The translations under genes were made by a program, and so were the position numbers. Source: Parapristionchus giblindavisi (lineage: Eukaryota; Nematoda; Chromadorea; Rhabditida; Diplogasteridae). From it: a stretch of DNA of 64,000 nt. The stretch is from positions 1,054,001-1,118,000 of the forward strand of contig CALSFV010000215.1 of assembly GCA_943737045.1 (NCBI GenBank), given 5' to 3'. The notes under the pieces were generated by a model. The model did not search any database. It saw only the letters and a program-made list of their open reading frames with translations, and was not told the DNA's origin. Positions 1 to 12,370 of this stretch are shown here, one piece after another. The first letter of the stretch is position 1; each line of letters opens with the position of its first letter.

Positions 1-2016
1 CGTTCCGTGAATAATTTTCGTGGGTAATGAAATCACTTCCGATGACGTTTTCTATTTTCGTCTATCGAATGGCTATTATTAATGGAATTATTGACGTTTA
101 AACAGTTATTAAATTATATTTAGCGTGGCAATTTGATTAAAATTCAGATGAACGCCATTCAGATGTATTGCAAAGCATGTCAAATGTGGAAGATGAAAAA
201 AGTTATGTAGAGAAAGAGAGAATGATACTGTAGCAGATACTATATCATGATTTCTGCCCTCTATCGTCGTATCAGTATAAACCGAGAGAACAGAGGAAGG
301 AATGATATCTTTCAGAAGGAGATCCCTTCTGAGCATCCATTACTTCCAAAAATATCAGTTTCGAAGTAGGAGCTCGATAGCGCTTCAGTGTTTGTCTTCC
401 TTTTCACCCCAAATCCAGACGCTGATTCCATATGCGTATCTAAATATTGGATGTAATTTACCCCTTTCTCCATGCTCGGCTCGTATCTGTCTCAATGTTT
501 GTATCACTTCCTTACTTGGCAAAAGTTCAAGAGTTCAAATTAGCGGTATTTCATAGGACAACCAAGATAAGAATAGGTAGTCAATATCGTACCCAATAAT
601 TCTTTTGATACACAGTGATGTATTTCGTCATGGATACGTAGTGTTTATCACGTACGCATAAAATGCTATTAATGGACATATTGTATGAAAGTACGATAAA
701 CAAATGCTGATATCGCTTACGGGAAATAGTACTCACAATTGGTGAGAGGCGACTTTTTCAACTTTTTGACTTGCTAATTTTTTTCTTGTCTTATCCATGA
801 GATATGACAAAAAGAAAAACATATCTGAAATGGCCACTCACTTTCATCAAATACCTACTCATTCACGATATTTCAATATCACAATGTTATCAGTTTATTC
901 ACTATTCATCGTCCCAATACAGTACACACTCCAACGATCACATATCTGTCATATCTACACTTATAAATCACAAGACCAAAACAGTCTCCTTCTATCCTCT
1001 CTAGTGCTTACTAATCAGATCCACGATGGGGAGGTACTCTCATAACATCACCATGCACAGTCCCAACAAACCTTTTTGTCTGACTCTCTCGTTTCGCACA
1101 CTCTGTCATCTTTCTCTAACTTGTTCTCACTTGATCGTTCATCGCTGCTTTAAACACTACAGTAGCCCAGACCCATGTTTGATAATCACCGACAACCAAA
1201 GCTATGCACTGTTTTGTCGTATTTGATTATTAGATTGGATGCTAGGTACAAAAGAATCTCCGAATGATTTTTGACCAGAGTTACTTTATTGTCGACACGC
1301 CCCCTTCCAATCCTTATAATAGAATCCTCTACAACGGCTCACGTTTTATTTTCTTCTATATTCTGCACGATAATTCAGTCACTTGATTGATTCTCCTTCG
1401 TTCTCGAAAATATATTCCTGAATCACTAGCGAGCACAAAAACAGTGAACTTCTCAAGGACTTCCCTAGTTTTATCACGCGGACTAGTTACTATAAAAGCC
1501 TACTCATTCGAGACTCTATCTGGCTAAACATGTTAGACAAAGGTCAGCGTGAGAAAAGTTTCAAATTAATATAAAATAACTTGTGATATTCTTTAAAGAA
1601 TGCAAACGATTTCTTCAAACCATTTTATAGATTTATCTATGAGACAATATTGTGTTAAAGTGTGTTAAAGTGTTCAATCAGTCCTTTCCATTGAGCTCAT
1701 TCAGTGATAACAAGGTACGAGTCTCAACTCGTCCTGGTTTTCTGAGACGGCGATCGCATCACTACAATCAGTTTCCGTTGCTGATTACGAATGTGCTTTC
1801 CAAAAGTGATTGTGAGAAAGCCGTATGGGTCTCATATGGCCAGAACTAATTGAGCATTGCTAGTATACCATATTGTACCACATTTTATTTTATAGTATAT
1901 AAATACCAATAATATGATAATAATGCGATGTTAATATACATATAAATAGGCATAGATCCTTCTCATCAATAACAACAACACAATCCATTCTTTGTCCCCT
2001 CGTCGTCGTATATAAG
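1..2016. other. AT-rich stretch with no recognisable gene
   Basis: Both strands were read for long open frames, splice-bounded exons and family motifs. Only short open frames without recognisable domains are present. A TATA-like string lies near 1490. I see nothing I can name here. Confidence 0.5.
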
Positions 2017-2036
2017 ATGATGATGATGATGGACCT

Positions 2037-2996
2037 CTTGTTCTCCCTCTCTCCCTCTCTCCCTCTCTCCCTCTCTCCCTCTCTCCCTCTCTCCCTCTCT
2101 CCCTCTCTCCCTCTCTCCCTCTCTCCCTCTCTCCCTCTCTCCCTCTCTCCCTCTCTCCCTCTCTCCCTCTCTCCCTCTCTCCCTCTCTCCCCCTCTCTCC
2201 CTCTCTCCCTCTCTCCCTCTCTCCCTCTCTCCCTCTCTCCCTCTCTCCCTCTCTCCCTCTCTCCCTCTCTCCCCCTCTCTCCCTCTCTCCCTCTCTCCCT
2301 CTCTCCCTCTCTCCCTCTCTCCCTCTCTCCCTCTCTCCCTCTCTCCCTCTCTCCCTCTCTCCCTCTCTCCCTCTCTCCCTCTCTCCCTCTCTCCCTCTCT
2401 CCCTCTCTCCCTCTCTCCCTCTCTCCCCCTCTCTCCCTCTCTCCCTCTCTCCCTCTCTCCCTCTCTCCCTCTCTCCCTCTCTCCCTCTCTCCCTCTCTCC
2501 CTCTCTCCCTCTCTCCCTCTATCCCTCCCTCTCTCTCTCCCTCTCTCCCTCTCTCCCTCTCTCCCTCTCTCCCTCTCTCCCTCTCTCCCTCTCTCCCTCT
2601 ATCCCTCCCTCTCTCTCTCCCTCTCTCCCTCTCTCCCTCTCTCCCTCTCTCCCTCTCTCCCTCTCTCCCTCTCTCCCTCTCTCCCTCTCTCCCTCTCTCC
2701 CTCTCTCCCTCTCTCCCTCTCTCCCTCTCTCCCTCTCTCCCTCTATCCCTCCCTCTCTCTCTCCCTCTCCCCCTCTCTCCCTCTCTCCCTCTCTCCCTCT
2801 CTCCCTCTCTCCCTCTCTCCCTCTCTCCCTCTATCCCTCCCTCTCTCTCTCCCTCTCCCCCTCTCTCCCTCTCTCCCTCTCTCCCTCTCTCCCTCTATCC
2901 CTCCCTCTCTCTCTCCCTCTCTCCCTCTCTCCCTCTCTCCCTCTATCCCTCCCTCTCTCTCTCCCTCTCTCTATCCCTTTCTCTCTCTCTCTCTTT
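2037..2996. repeat. Microsatellite of CTCTCCCT octamers (about 960 bp)
   Basis: An almost pure pyrimidine tract built from CTCTCCCT. It is interrupted by occasional CCCC variants and, in its right half, by regularly spaced CTCTATCCCTCCCTCT variant blocks (near 2518, 2598, 2741, 2831, 2894 and 2940). The block spacing suggests segmental duplication inside the tract. Frames read through it encode only Leu/Ser/Pro on one strand and Arg/Glu/Gly on the other. They are by-products of the repeat, not genes. Confidence 0.97.
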
Positions 2997-2999
2997 ACG

Positions 3000-5390
3000 A
3001 GTCGTTTAGTAGGAGATGAGTGGATAGGATGATATGGGAAATAAAGAGAGTAGTGGGGAGGGGTATATGGATGGGGGTTAGAGGATATGAGGGAATAGTT
3101 AAATGGATAGGACAAATCTTTCAACATAATGTTAATGTACTTGAGTCACTTTTCCTCATCTCATATGTCAATGGAGAGACATCTGACAATGAGTCCATCT
3201 GACCTTCTCACTATCACTCAAATCTTATTTTGTGACATGACAATGTCAATCTAGCTTGGCGTTTCTCACTCATAATACTCAATTCGTTGCCATTAATTAT
3301 ATTATAATTTTATCACCCTGATAAACTGACTATTGGACCATCACTAAAACTGTGCATGTATAAGATAATTATGAAACATATCTAGGATGAGATTGGAATG
3401 AATGACATTGTTCTCTTCATCATCCAATCTTTTCTAATCGTTGGAATACAGTTACAGTGATAGACTTACTTTGAAATGAAGTCCATGTGTTATTGTCCCT
3501 TTACATCCCTACCTCATCACTTCTTCTTTTCATATTCAATAATATAAACATATTCGGCAGCCATTTCATAAACTTTAATGAACGCCACTTATACGTGGTT
3601 TACCTTATCCTCGAATTATGTCATAATATGCCTTATTGTTAGATCGAATTGATCTTTGATCTTTATCTGAAAATCTCTGATCATGTCAATCAAGTTCTTA
3701 TCTCTTCTCACCATTCAATCATTCCATCAAACAACTGTTCTTTCTAACAAGATCTTCTACTATTTTTCGTCTACAGGATATTCATCTCATCCTCTGTCCT
3801 ATCTCTCTACTTCTTCTTCTACCTCTCCCTCTTCCTTTCCCTCTGGAATCTCTCCTTCTGCCTCTCCTTCTCTCATTTCTTATATCATTGTACGCGTAAT
3901 ACTTCATCCTTTCGAGTAATTCCTACTGAATATCCTTGTTTGTATCTCTAATCTTTGATCGTTGATCTCTATTCTTGTCCGATTGTTAATCTTCAATTTC
4001 ATTCTTTAATCATTTATTCCATCGGGGGGTAATGAATACTCGGAAATGGACATAAATGATATGGATGCGGAGATCTTTCCCATTGTGACGATGTAAACAA
4101 CTTTGCAGGGTGGTATGTAGTACAGTTCAGACTCAAACCATCCATTCTGTCTCGATGTCTTGGACTTTCGATTGAATTATTCATTACGATGTACTATGGT
4201 CTGAAGACAGTTCTGATAGTGTTGTTGTGTTTGCAAGAAGGGATAAGGTCTGCTAGTGTCTTCCATATTTTATGCATGTTCTTATGGAGAGGAAGAGGAA
4301 GCGCTAGTATTCATGTCAAAAATGATGTACGCTGAGATCCAAAGTATCCATAATTTGACGAATCATCACCAAGTTATGGAAAATTAATTGGCCAACGCTG
4401 GTTCCAAATTTAATCCAAATATACTGACATCCTTGTCGAAGGGAGCAGTTTTGTAGGTAAATTCTGTGGAAGTGGTTAGAAAGAGGATGTTAGATGTATG
4501 TGGTGGAACGTCTACGTTCTTCTATCTATCTACTATTATCCATATTCATGACATACCCATTTCCTTCCACGATGACAGTTATACACGAAAAATTACACGT
4601 GGAATAAGAAGGAAGAGGTCTTTCATCTTTCTGAATTGTCATTAATTGTAACCTAACTATCATTCGCAAACGAACTGTCAATTTATTTTCGATTTGTCAG
4701 TCAGTGAGTGATCTATCAACTCACTCCTTGCGCTTATCGCATTTCGAAATGTTAACTTATCATAACTAAATGACCTTAATGAAAATGTGAATATAGATCA
4801 TATCACTACATCGTTCAGATGTTTATTTAACTTTATTCTGTCTTGCAAATGTCAGATTCTATTTGTGATTCATTCATTCCTTCATAATCTTTACAAAATG
4901 TCCTTGAAAGGACTCCTAATTCAAGTCTGCTGACTATCTCACCCCACATTATAAGATTATCTTAAAATCCTCGCAATTTTTGCAATTAATCGGAGTCAAA
5001 ATATGAATTGATAAATTGAGAAAATTACATAAATAAGGGTCTAGACGGATATTTTGCATATGAAGTACGATCAAGACACAACAAAACGAAAGATATTAAC
5101 TTTGTGAATCAAATAAGTTATACAAATTCTATTTTCGACGAAGTCTCATAGTTCTCTAATCTCGCAAGTTGGCTGTCACGTATGACTATCATTATATTTT
5201 CTATTATCCTTCGGATGGAAAGGTAGACTACAGTTCAACATTGTAACTTGTACATTTTTATGCTCCTTATCGGTCTTTCCTTTGAAAAACTAAGACAGAC
5301 AATGGAGACAGACATCCTATGGAAGTACAATATACTAATAAGTTATAGTCATTCCATCTTCCTATTCTGTCCATAGATATTTATGGATAT
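3000..5390. other. Intergenic AT-rich DNA, no gene recognised
   Basis: No coding exon or RNA gene could be supported. The GATCTTTGATCTTT-like motif seen repeatedly around the receptor gene also occurs here, at about 3650-3668 and 3952-3972. Confidence 0.45.
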
Positions 5391-5519
5391 TCATGAACGA
5401 CATTGGGTCGGATGAGAACCGTGGAATTGTAACTATTTACATACTTTGTCTATTTATTCTCTCATATACAAATAGATCTTATCCAGACGGTTCTCATCAG
5501 ACCCAGTGTCCGATGAACG
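5391..5519. mobile_element. Short fold-back (MITE-like) element
   Basis: The left end (TCATGAACGACATTGGGT followed by GATGAGAACCG) is matched in inverted orientation by the right end (CGGTTCTCATC, then ACCCAGTGTCCGATGAACG). This gives imperfect terminal inverted repeats of about 30 bp around a ~70-bp AT-rich centre. No target-site duplication was identified with certainty, so the family is not assigned. Confidence 0.55.
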
Positions 5520-5954
5520 TTATTGTTAGAGAACGAGAGATTACGGGAAATGTTTTTGGCACTATGCCAAGATGTCCTTGATGCCAATATAATGGAAGTA
5601 AATAATAGTTCATTGTCCAGTGTATCTGACACCTTCTCTGTTACAATATCCTCTCATTGACTTCATCTTTCTCTTAGTCAACTACTTTCCGTTTTCTTAT
5701 CTTCACACAAATAGTCAGCATCTATGTTCTCTTCCTCTTCTCTCTCTGGTTATTCATATTTCCTGGTTCTTAATTTCTTGCAATATTTTCACAAGTAAAT
5801 ACGAATTATGACTTCCCGGTTGGCGACCATTTTCTGTTAAAAATGGTCAGATTTTAGAATGAAAAGAGAGAGGGAAGAGGGAGGGGTCTCTCACTCTATC
5901 CATCTAGACAAAAGACTTTACATCCCTTCTCTGAAGGAGCTGCAACAGGAGTCA
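5520..5954. other. Intergenic, no gene recognised
   Basis: Only short uninformative frames occur. A small hairpin (GACCATTTT / AAAATGGTC, 5825-5848) is the only structure seen. Confidence 0.4.
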
Positions 5955-5959
5955 GTAAT

Positions 5960-6120
5960 TCTTTCTCTACCTCTTCAATCTCTCCCTCTCCTTTTCTCTC
6001 TCCCCCTCTCTCTCTCCCTCTCCTTCTCTCTCTCTCTCTCTCCCTCTCTCCCTCTCCCTCTCCCTCTCCCTCTCCTTCTCTCTCTCTCCCTCTCCCTCTC
6101 TCTCCCTCCCTCCTTCTCCA
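5960..6120. repeat. CT-rich low-complexity tract
   Basis: Mixed CTCTCC, CCCTCT and CTCT runs with more interruptions than the tract near 2 kb. Open frames crossing it are low-complexity and I reject them as genes. Confidence 0.85.
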
Positions 6121-7029
6121 TCCTCCCGTCCGAATCACTTCTTCTCAAAGATTCGTCTTCCTCTATGTAATCGTTGTACTTCTCACATTATCGGTGAACT
6201 CATTTCCCCTCGTGCATGGTGTACTTTCCCATTATCTTTTATTTTTTGATCTATTACCTCTCTTCTATGTTCACTCATTCTCTTTGAGTGATGCTGCGGT
6301 GTCGTTTCCTTATTGCCCACATTATGATGATGTTAGTGCATTTCCATCCAATCAATCAATAATCGTCGGTCTCTTTGATCTACACACAACGGTTACTTTT
6401 GTAGTGATAATGAAAGTTATGATTCTTAGAGCATGAAAGGCATCTCACATCATGTTCATGTTCATATTCGTATTCTACATTAATATTACATCATGTGTTC
6501 ATACATTACATACAAAAATAGTGAGAATGACTTCATTGGAGAGTTGTTCCGAGTTGTTTTTCTTCGTTCGTCTCTCCATAAGAAGGTTTGATGAAAGACA
6601 AACAAGAAGAACGGCCCATGATAATCTCGTCGTGAGTATTCCTCAGTTAGAAATAGGCCCTCAGGGAATACTTCCAGACCCCAAACTAGAACCTTCCTTT
6701 TAGCCCCGGGTAGTTCGTGAAAAAACTAATATGGGGAGTTAAAATAGATAGCATTTTTATATCCTCCAAAGAGAATTGTTGATATGGTACCAATGTAATG
6801 CAAGATGCACTTGTAAATCTATTGTGTGCGCAAACTTATCATTGTACATTATATCGTATTATTTTATTGCAAAGTTGACACGGAGATGTACCAATGATGA
6901 CGATGAAAAGTGTAGGAGTAGAGACAACTAGGCAACCATCACTTAAACTGCAGACAAGTGGTATTCATCTCAGTCTGAATCATTCTAATGAGCGGTTGTT
7001 CGAATGTAAACAATGTCTACTGAGGAGAT
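6121..7029. other. Intergenic, no gene recognised
   Basis: A frame of about 80 codons ends at 6703 but has no recognisable domain or start context. Nothing else can be supported. Confidence 0.4.
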
Positions 7030-7030
7030 T

Positions 7031-7197
7031 AACTCTGGTTTTTTTCTCCCAGTGGGGCCCCAGCAAAAGTGGGCGTGGTTTTGCTCCCCCACTGGTTTCC
7101 CAGGACAAGAGAGTGCTCTAAAGATGACAGATTGGGCGCATTTCTCCCCACTGGTCCCCCAGTAAATCTCCCACTGGTCCCCCAGACAAAACCATGC
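7031..7197. mobile_element. GC-rich CCCACTGG element, copy 1
   Basis: A GC-rich island in AT-rich surroundings. It contains repeated CCCACTGGTCCCCCAG motifs joined by TAAATCT, and a GTGGGCGTGG string. Its left edge (CTCTGGTTTTTTTCTCCC) is the reverse complement, with a few changes, of the right edge of the second copy at about 8.8 kb. The two therefore appear to belong to one non-autonomous repeat family. No coding capacity is seen. Confidence 0.6.
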
Positions 7198-8664
7198 GAC
7201 CACGAGTATGAAACTGCGCGCTCGTCATACATTTGACAAAGTGTGCTATTCATTGGACGCGCTGCGGCTCTTGGCATGAGCGTTGCGTTCGGCGTCTTTT
7301 AAATTTTTTTCTTATTTATATGTTTTATTTTACCAATTCTATGAAATAAGTATAATTTCATTTAAGTTCAATAGGGCAATATGCCGACGCGTAGTCGAGA
7401 TCAACGGATGATGAACCGGAGAAAGGTATATTTTTCTATTTAACTATTCCTCAAGTTAATTTTATTTGTTGATAAAAGTATGGAAAACCTGAAAAGAACA
7501 GTCCTCATACATCATCATTCATGTCAACTTATTACTCTCTTTCAACTTATTACGTTTATGGCTACGAGCCTGAAGATTTTAAATTTTGGGTATTTTTTTG
7601 AGTTGGAACAACACTTGGAGGACTAATGTTCACATATATTTCGCCAATGGGTTTGCATGGTCACTTATTTACTAAATTGTTTTATAGATATATTAACTAC
7701 TTTATAGCTTTCCAAAGTTCTGCGTATCTTACTCTATAAATGCAATGCTAGCTAATTAATTCTAATTTCAGCAAGTCCAGCGTTAACTTTTTCGCTTCAT
7801 GGGCATAGTGCAGCCAGCCAACTGAATATTGTGAGTTCTTCCACTTGTTCATTTACGATCCTAGTTATTTTGCTACCGATTAAATTGCATGCTAAGAAAA
7901 ATAAAATTGCTCATGAGCATTCGTTTCCTTGACCTCTAACGAATGGTATTCCACTCATAAATCCATTCATACCTTCTGGCAGCTCTACTCCGATTGAGTG
8001 CTCTTGCAACGAGTGAAAAAAAAGAATACGCGTTTTTCTAAGCCATGTGTGGACGAAAATCGATAACTGATGTATCGTTGAAATCAGCTTAACAAAGTCT
8101 TTGAAATCACAATGCACAATTCGTATAGGATTATTAATAGTCAGGTTAAATAGATTGAAACGGATGACGAATTGGAAGATTGTTATTAAAAAAATCAATA
8201 CTTTTCAGTTTGTATGGAAAGAGCAAGATGTGAGGGAGTCGTCAAGTTTATGACTTAGAAGAATGTTCAGCATAATTTATTCAACGGATCAATGAATCAG
8301 AAGGATATTAAGAAGATGACCAGCTAAGAGGATTAAGTGATCTTTGATCACTAGTTTATGTCCTTTGATCTCTTTCTATGCTACAACAGCATCTTTTTTT
8401 AATGTTATGTAATGATTAACGATTGTTATATGCCCCTCCTCTAATCTTTCAATATATTCAGACCGACAAAACGAACAAACTTTGGTCCCCTAGTATCTTT
8501 GAGATTTCACATTTACAAGCTCTAGATTATTATGTAATGTAATAGTTACTTTGTTGAGTTAGTTATGCTATTTTATTATTGTTTATTAATTCGAATGTAT
8601 TCGTATCGTCCATACTTGGATAAACAGTCATTTCACTATAACCCTCTTCTCTACAATATCACAG
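7198..8664. other. Spacer between the two GC-rich elements
   Basis: A 95-codon minus-strand frame (7911-8198) is the longest here. It has no family resemblance that I can name and no clear splice or start context, so it is not annotated as a gene. A possible 15-codon start exon (ATG at 7381, donor GTATAT at 7426) is followed by an acceptor near 7770 that runs into a stop at once. Confidence 0.35.
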
Positions 8665-8667
8665 TGC

Positions 8668-8828
8668 AAGACCACGCCCACTCCCCCACTGGGGCACTAA
8701 ATTTTCTCCCACTGGTCCCCCAGTGCCTCTCCCCTTCTCAGTGGTCCCCCAGTAAATCTCCCACTGGTCCCCTAGCTCCATCCCCACTGGGAAATCTACT
8801 GGGGGACCAGTGGGAAATAAAAACCAGA
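8668..8828. mobile_element. GC-rich CCCACTGG element, copy 2
   Basis: It contains several CCCACTGGTCCCCCAGT motifs in direct orientation and one in inverted orientation near the right end (ACTGGGGGACCAGTGGG). Its last part can therefore fold back on its middle. It shares TAAATCTCCCACTGG and the CTCTGGTTTTT-type terminus with the copy 1.6 kb upstream. Confidence 0.6.
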
Positions 8829-9606
8829 GAACGTCATTGAACATATCGATATTGTCTGTTTTGTTATCTTCTATTCCCTGATAACAATAAGAGAATCCAC
8901 CTGATTCTTGAACGGCTTCCTACGGAATGGTCCCGAGACTCAAATTGTCGATATTGATATAGAGAAAATAGGGACAATCCTTCGTTTTATCCGTTCTAGT
9001 ATAATCTTATTCTAATATCTCATTGTAGAGGTATATAGATAAACTGTGATGGAGAGATTCCAGGGGGCACGACCCTGGAAACTCAACATTTTCCTTTTTC
9101 CACTATGTTTAGTACTCCATGAGATACAATGATCGTTGTATCATTAGTTCATTGGGAGTGAACAATGGAATATTGTATGGTATGAAATGGTATTATTATT
9201 AGAAGAGCCCACTGACGCACTCATGGCAATACATAAAAAAGTGAGGTGTAAAAATAAATGCTTTTTTTCCTTAGTTCTTTTTAGACATGAGGAACGTCAT
9301 ATCCGGGAACTTGTACCTGTTTGATCCTGATGATGTAGATGTATGACACGGTATGAAAAGTCTTCCAATAAGAATGAGTGCCTCTTCGTTTATTTCTTTA
9401 AAACACTATTTCTCTGTCTCTGATAATCGTCGCGCTATGAAAAGACCGAATGAATATTTATGGCAAATTTAGCATCATTTTCTTTCAGTATAATCTATGC
9501 TACAGTACAGCCCAATCGAGTTTTGTACACGTACGCCACTGCGGATCATTCTCTACATATGAATATTTTCGATTTAAAAAATCTTAATCGTGAGTGATAT
9601 CAAATA
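8829..9606. other. Intergenic, no gene recognised
   Basis: AT-rich DNA without a supportable exon or RNA gene. It ends at the TA target site (9605-9606) of the mariner-like element. Confidence 0.4.
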
Positions 9607-10240
9607 TTAGGTTGTGCCATAAGTCTTTTTGAATTTGATGGTGTTGTGTTTGCACTTTTGTTTCTCGCTTCGTTTTAAACGGAGCTCTCTGCACTGGTGC
9701 ATATCACTAACTAGTGTCCCCCTCTACATAACCCATATCACGTTCGATTCAGACCCCCTTCTAAATATGAGTATGCCTCGCCCGTTTGTCCAAAATAAAA
9801 TTCTAGTTCTGAAGTACAATTTGTTCCCCGCTCTCTCTCGCTTGAATTTTACAAAAATCAATCAAAGACTAGGTTATGTGTACCCCACATATGTGCTCTC
9901 CAACCCTACACTGGCCAATTGCTCACGTAAATTTAAAATCAGAATTTATATTATAGAATAGAGGAATGGCCACTTCGGAATTTTGAATTGCGCAACTCGT
10001 CTTAAAGGAGAGCGTGACATTTGATACCACCCGTTAAATGTTGGCCACACTAGGATCATCCATGCTCACTATTTCGCTAGAATTAAGGAATCTTGAAAAA
10101 GTCAAAAAGTTGTTTAGACGAAAAGTGGTCATTTGGCGGGAATTTGAATAAAATCGCGGATTGAGACCGCTATCTCTTATATTTTTCTAAAAACAACAAG
10201 CGTCTGAGTTGACAATCTGGTCACTTGGTTGAAGAGATGG

Positions 10241-11040
10241 ATCATTCTCAATAACAGTGCGCATTATAGCCATTGAATTTGGAAACGAGATAAACCAGGA
10301 CCGATCACTAAGCCTGGAAACATCTGGAAATTTAGATACCCTAGTTTAAAAGAAGTGTGAAATTGGTCAATGTATTGCATCCGTGTAGTTGAGGTCACTG
10401 ATATAATCGGCGACCTCAATTGTAAATAAATACAAGATTTGAAGTCATAGCTCATATCGCCGCGTCCACAGCGCTGTCAAATGTTTCTTCTTCACGGCTC
10501 CGCTCGTAATGTCTCAGTAAAACACGTTATATTAAGACAGCCAAATTTTTCAGGCGCATACTACCTGTGGTTCCTTACTCTCCGGACCTTACTCTCTCTG
10601 GTCGGTACGTTAGTTAAGGCGTCCAACTTGCTTTAGTAAATGAAAAGTTTAAGAACTAATGGCGCACTAAAAAATAGTGGAAAACGGAAAATGGCGACTT
10701 TCCAGGGTCTAAAAAGGTACACCGGAAAACCGAAAATTTGAATTCGCGGGCGCGGAAAAAGGTGCGGGAATTCAAATTCTGACCTTCTAAATGCGATTTT
10801 CTGCGGTTTTAGGGGATATTACGTAGGTATTCAAGTTCCAATACATCTAAATGCTGAAAAATGAAATTTGGGATCAGAATTTGAATTGCCGCATCTTTTT
10901 CGCGCCCGCGAATTCAAATTTCGAGTTTCCATTTTCGGTTTCCAGTGTACATTTTTAGACCCTGGAAAGACGCCATTTTCCGTTTTCCACTATTTTTTAG
11001 TGCGCCATAAGAAGATATCGAAACGTGGGTGGCCTCACAG
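10241..11040 (+). pseudogene. Fragments of a mariner-type transposase
   Basis: Three short coding-like islands lie in the order expected for a mariner transposase: the second catalytic block (10241-10273, Asp to Asn), the third (10564-10605) and a C-terminal piece (11011-11040). About 110 codons of DNA separate the first two, where the family has 34 residues between the two aspartates, so extra DNA lies between them. A MITE separates the second and third. There are stops and frame changes throughout. It is inactive. Confidence 0.55.
10660..11007. mobile_element. 348-bp MITE nested in the mariner relic, TAA target site
   Basis: Long inverted repeats: the left end TGGCGCACTAAAAAATAGTGG has its near-perfect complement at the right end, and the similarity continues inward for over 100 bp through GGAAAACGGAAAATGGCG and the GAATTCGCGGGCGCG block. 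The trinucleotide TAA flanks both sides (10657-10659 and 11008-11010), the duplication length typical of PIF/Harbinger elements. It has no open frame, so it is non-autonomous. It splits the C-terminal part of the transposase relic and is therefore the younger insertion. Confidence 0.8.
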
Positions 11041-11216
11041 TTTGTACAATAACCCAGGTCCTTCTAAAAGTAGTGAGCCCATGTTGTGGCTGGATTATAG
11101 CAAGGAGTCATGGACCATAACAGCGAATAAATTCATCCTCAATGTAGTCGTTAAAGTGAGATAATTCAATTTGAAGTTGTACCGCCAAATTCAAAAAGAC
11201 TTATGGCACAACCTAA

Positions 11217-12216
11217 TACTTTTATCACTACCCACCCTGAAACAGAAAATTAATTGTGGTTAAAACTATCACACTGGTCCGAAAATGGATGACTCTAGAC
11301 TATAGCGAATTTTCGACAACATTATAAATAAATTCAAAAACCCATTCATTATCGAACCAGAGTGATTTACTTACTTTTTAACAACAATGAAATGTTTGTT
11401 CCGATATGTATAGTCATAGAAAGTAATCGATATCGCTGACACTCGCGATTAAGATTTTGAGAATCTAATATATTAGTAACGGAAATGAATAATGCGCGTG
11501 TACAAAACTGAACCACGATGTACTGTCATACAAAATCTCACAGACAGCAAATGTCCAAATAGGGCTTTTGTACTATTATCCGTTGAGTTTTGTGTGAACT
11601 CGTGATCATTTGTCTCTCTATTTCGATATACGTAGAACAGACAATTATATTCATATCCAGCCAACCATTAACTTCTAAGTCACTTTGTCGAACTTCATTA
11701 TTAATCTCCTGCACTGTATCTATGTTTCTGTGCTTCACTATTGCATCATCTAACAATTTCCTCCTATTTTTAGTTCAAACACAATTGTTTTGAACTTCAG
11801 ATGGTCTATATTCGTTCATTGTATGCTTGGTATGAAACAACATCCGGTAAATGGTCCTAGAGTACTATCTACCGGATCTCTTATAACACTTGTTCACGTA
11901 TGTTCAGAAAGACCACTGCACATTACGAGACACGGAACTAAAAGAACTGTACGTAAGACGAACGGTAATCGATTAGAAACGGGTAGTATATTTTAGGTTA
12001 TTACCTGTTGCCTAAATAACGTTTTGAAATATTTGGTTAATAAGAGATGTGGAGATGAAAGTTAATCATCTTATTGTTAGAGGTAATGTTTTTAGGATCG
12101 GAGAAATTGGGGAAAATGAAGTACAACGCAGTCAACTTAGCATAAAGCCGTTTTCAAAATACGCGAATATGCAAATTTAATCAATATGATCTGGTAGGGG
12201 TTTGCAGGACGTTGCC
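11217..12216. other. Intergenic, no gene recognised
   Basis: Several frames of 60-70 codons on both strands, none with recognisable domains or convincing splice context. Confidence 0.4.
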
Positions 12217-12340
12217 TTGAAAGGTATACACCGAGCTAATTTGTAACTCTCCGCTCTTTCAATGCTCTCTAGCATTTTTTTTGTCTACGATAGAACGTTT
12301 TCAGAGCGCAGAGTAAAATTAGCTCGGGTGTGTCTTTGAC
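12217..12340. mobile_element. Small fold-back element
   Basis: The left arm (TTGAAAGGTATACACCGAGC then TAATTTG, CTCTCCGCTCT) pairs with the right arm (AGAGCGCAGAGT, then AAATTAGCTCGGGTGTGTCT ending TTTGA). The arms are about 40 bp with a few mismatches and the loop is short. No target-site duplication was resolved. Confidence 0.6.
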
Positions 12341-12370
12341 CTACAATAACAGCGGTCTATTCAATAGGGG

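Larger units (their letters stand above)
9607..11216 (+). mobile_element. Decayed mariner-like DNA transposon
   Basis: Inverted termini of about 30 bp match: the left begins TTAGGTTGTGCCATAAGTC and the right ends with its reverse complement. Each end is flanked by TA, the target site of the Tc1/mariner superfamily. Inside, on the plus strand, are fragments resembling a mariner DDE transposase. One is an ILNNSAHYS string at 10244-10270, where the family normally has a catalytic Asp followed by Asn; the Asp is Asn here. Others are PYSPDLTLSG (from 10573), which resembles the family's YSPDLAPSD block, and EDIETWVASQ (11011-11040), which resembles the C-terminal region. The fragments are in different frames and interrupted by a nested MITE, so no functional transposase remains. 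The ends and target site are seen directly; the transposase assignment rests on remembered family motifs. Confidence 0.8.

Noticed and set aside
2017..3009. 330-codon Leu/Ser/Pro frame and complementary Arg/Glu/Gly frame
   Set aside because: They are direct translations of the CTCTCCCT microsatellite with no other sequence content.
7381..7425. Start exon MPTRSRDQRMMNRRK with a GTATAT donor
   Set aside because: The next plausible acceptor (near 7770) leads to a stop within four codons, so no gene model could be built.
7911..8198. 95-codon minus-strand frame ending in a Gly/Cys-containing tail
   Set aside because: No recognisable domain, no neighbouring exons in phase, and the length is compatible with chance in this composition.
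9629..9961. 110-codon frame at the left end of the mariner-like element
   Set aside because: Its peptide does not resemble a transposase N-terminus or any family I recognise.
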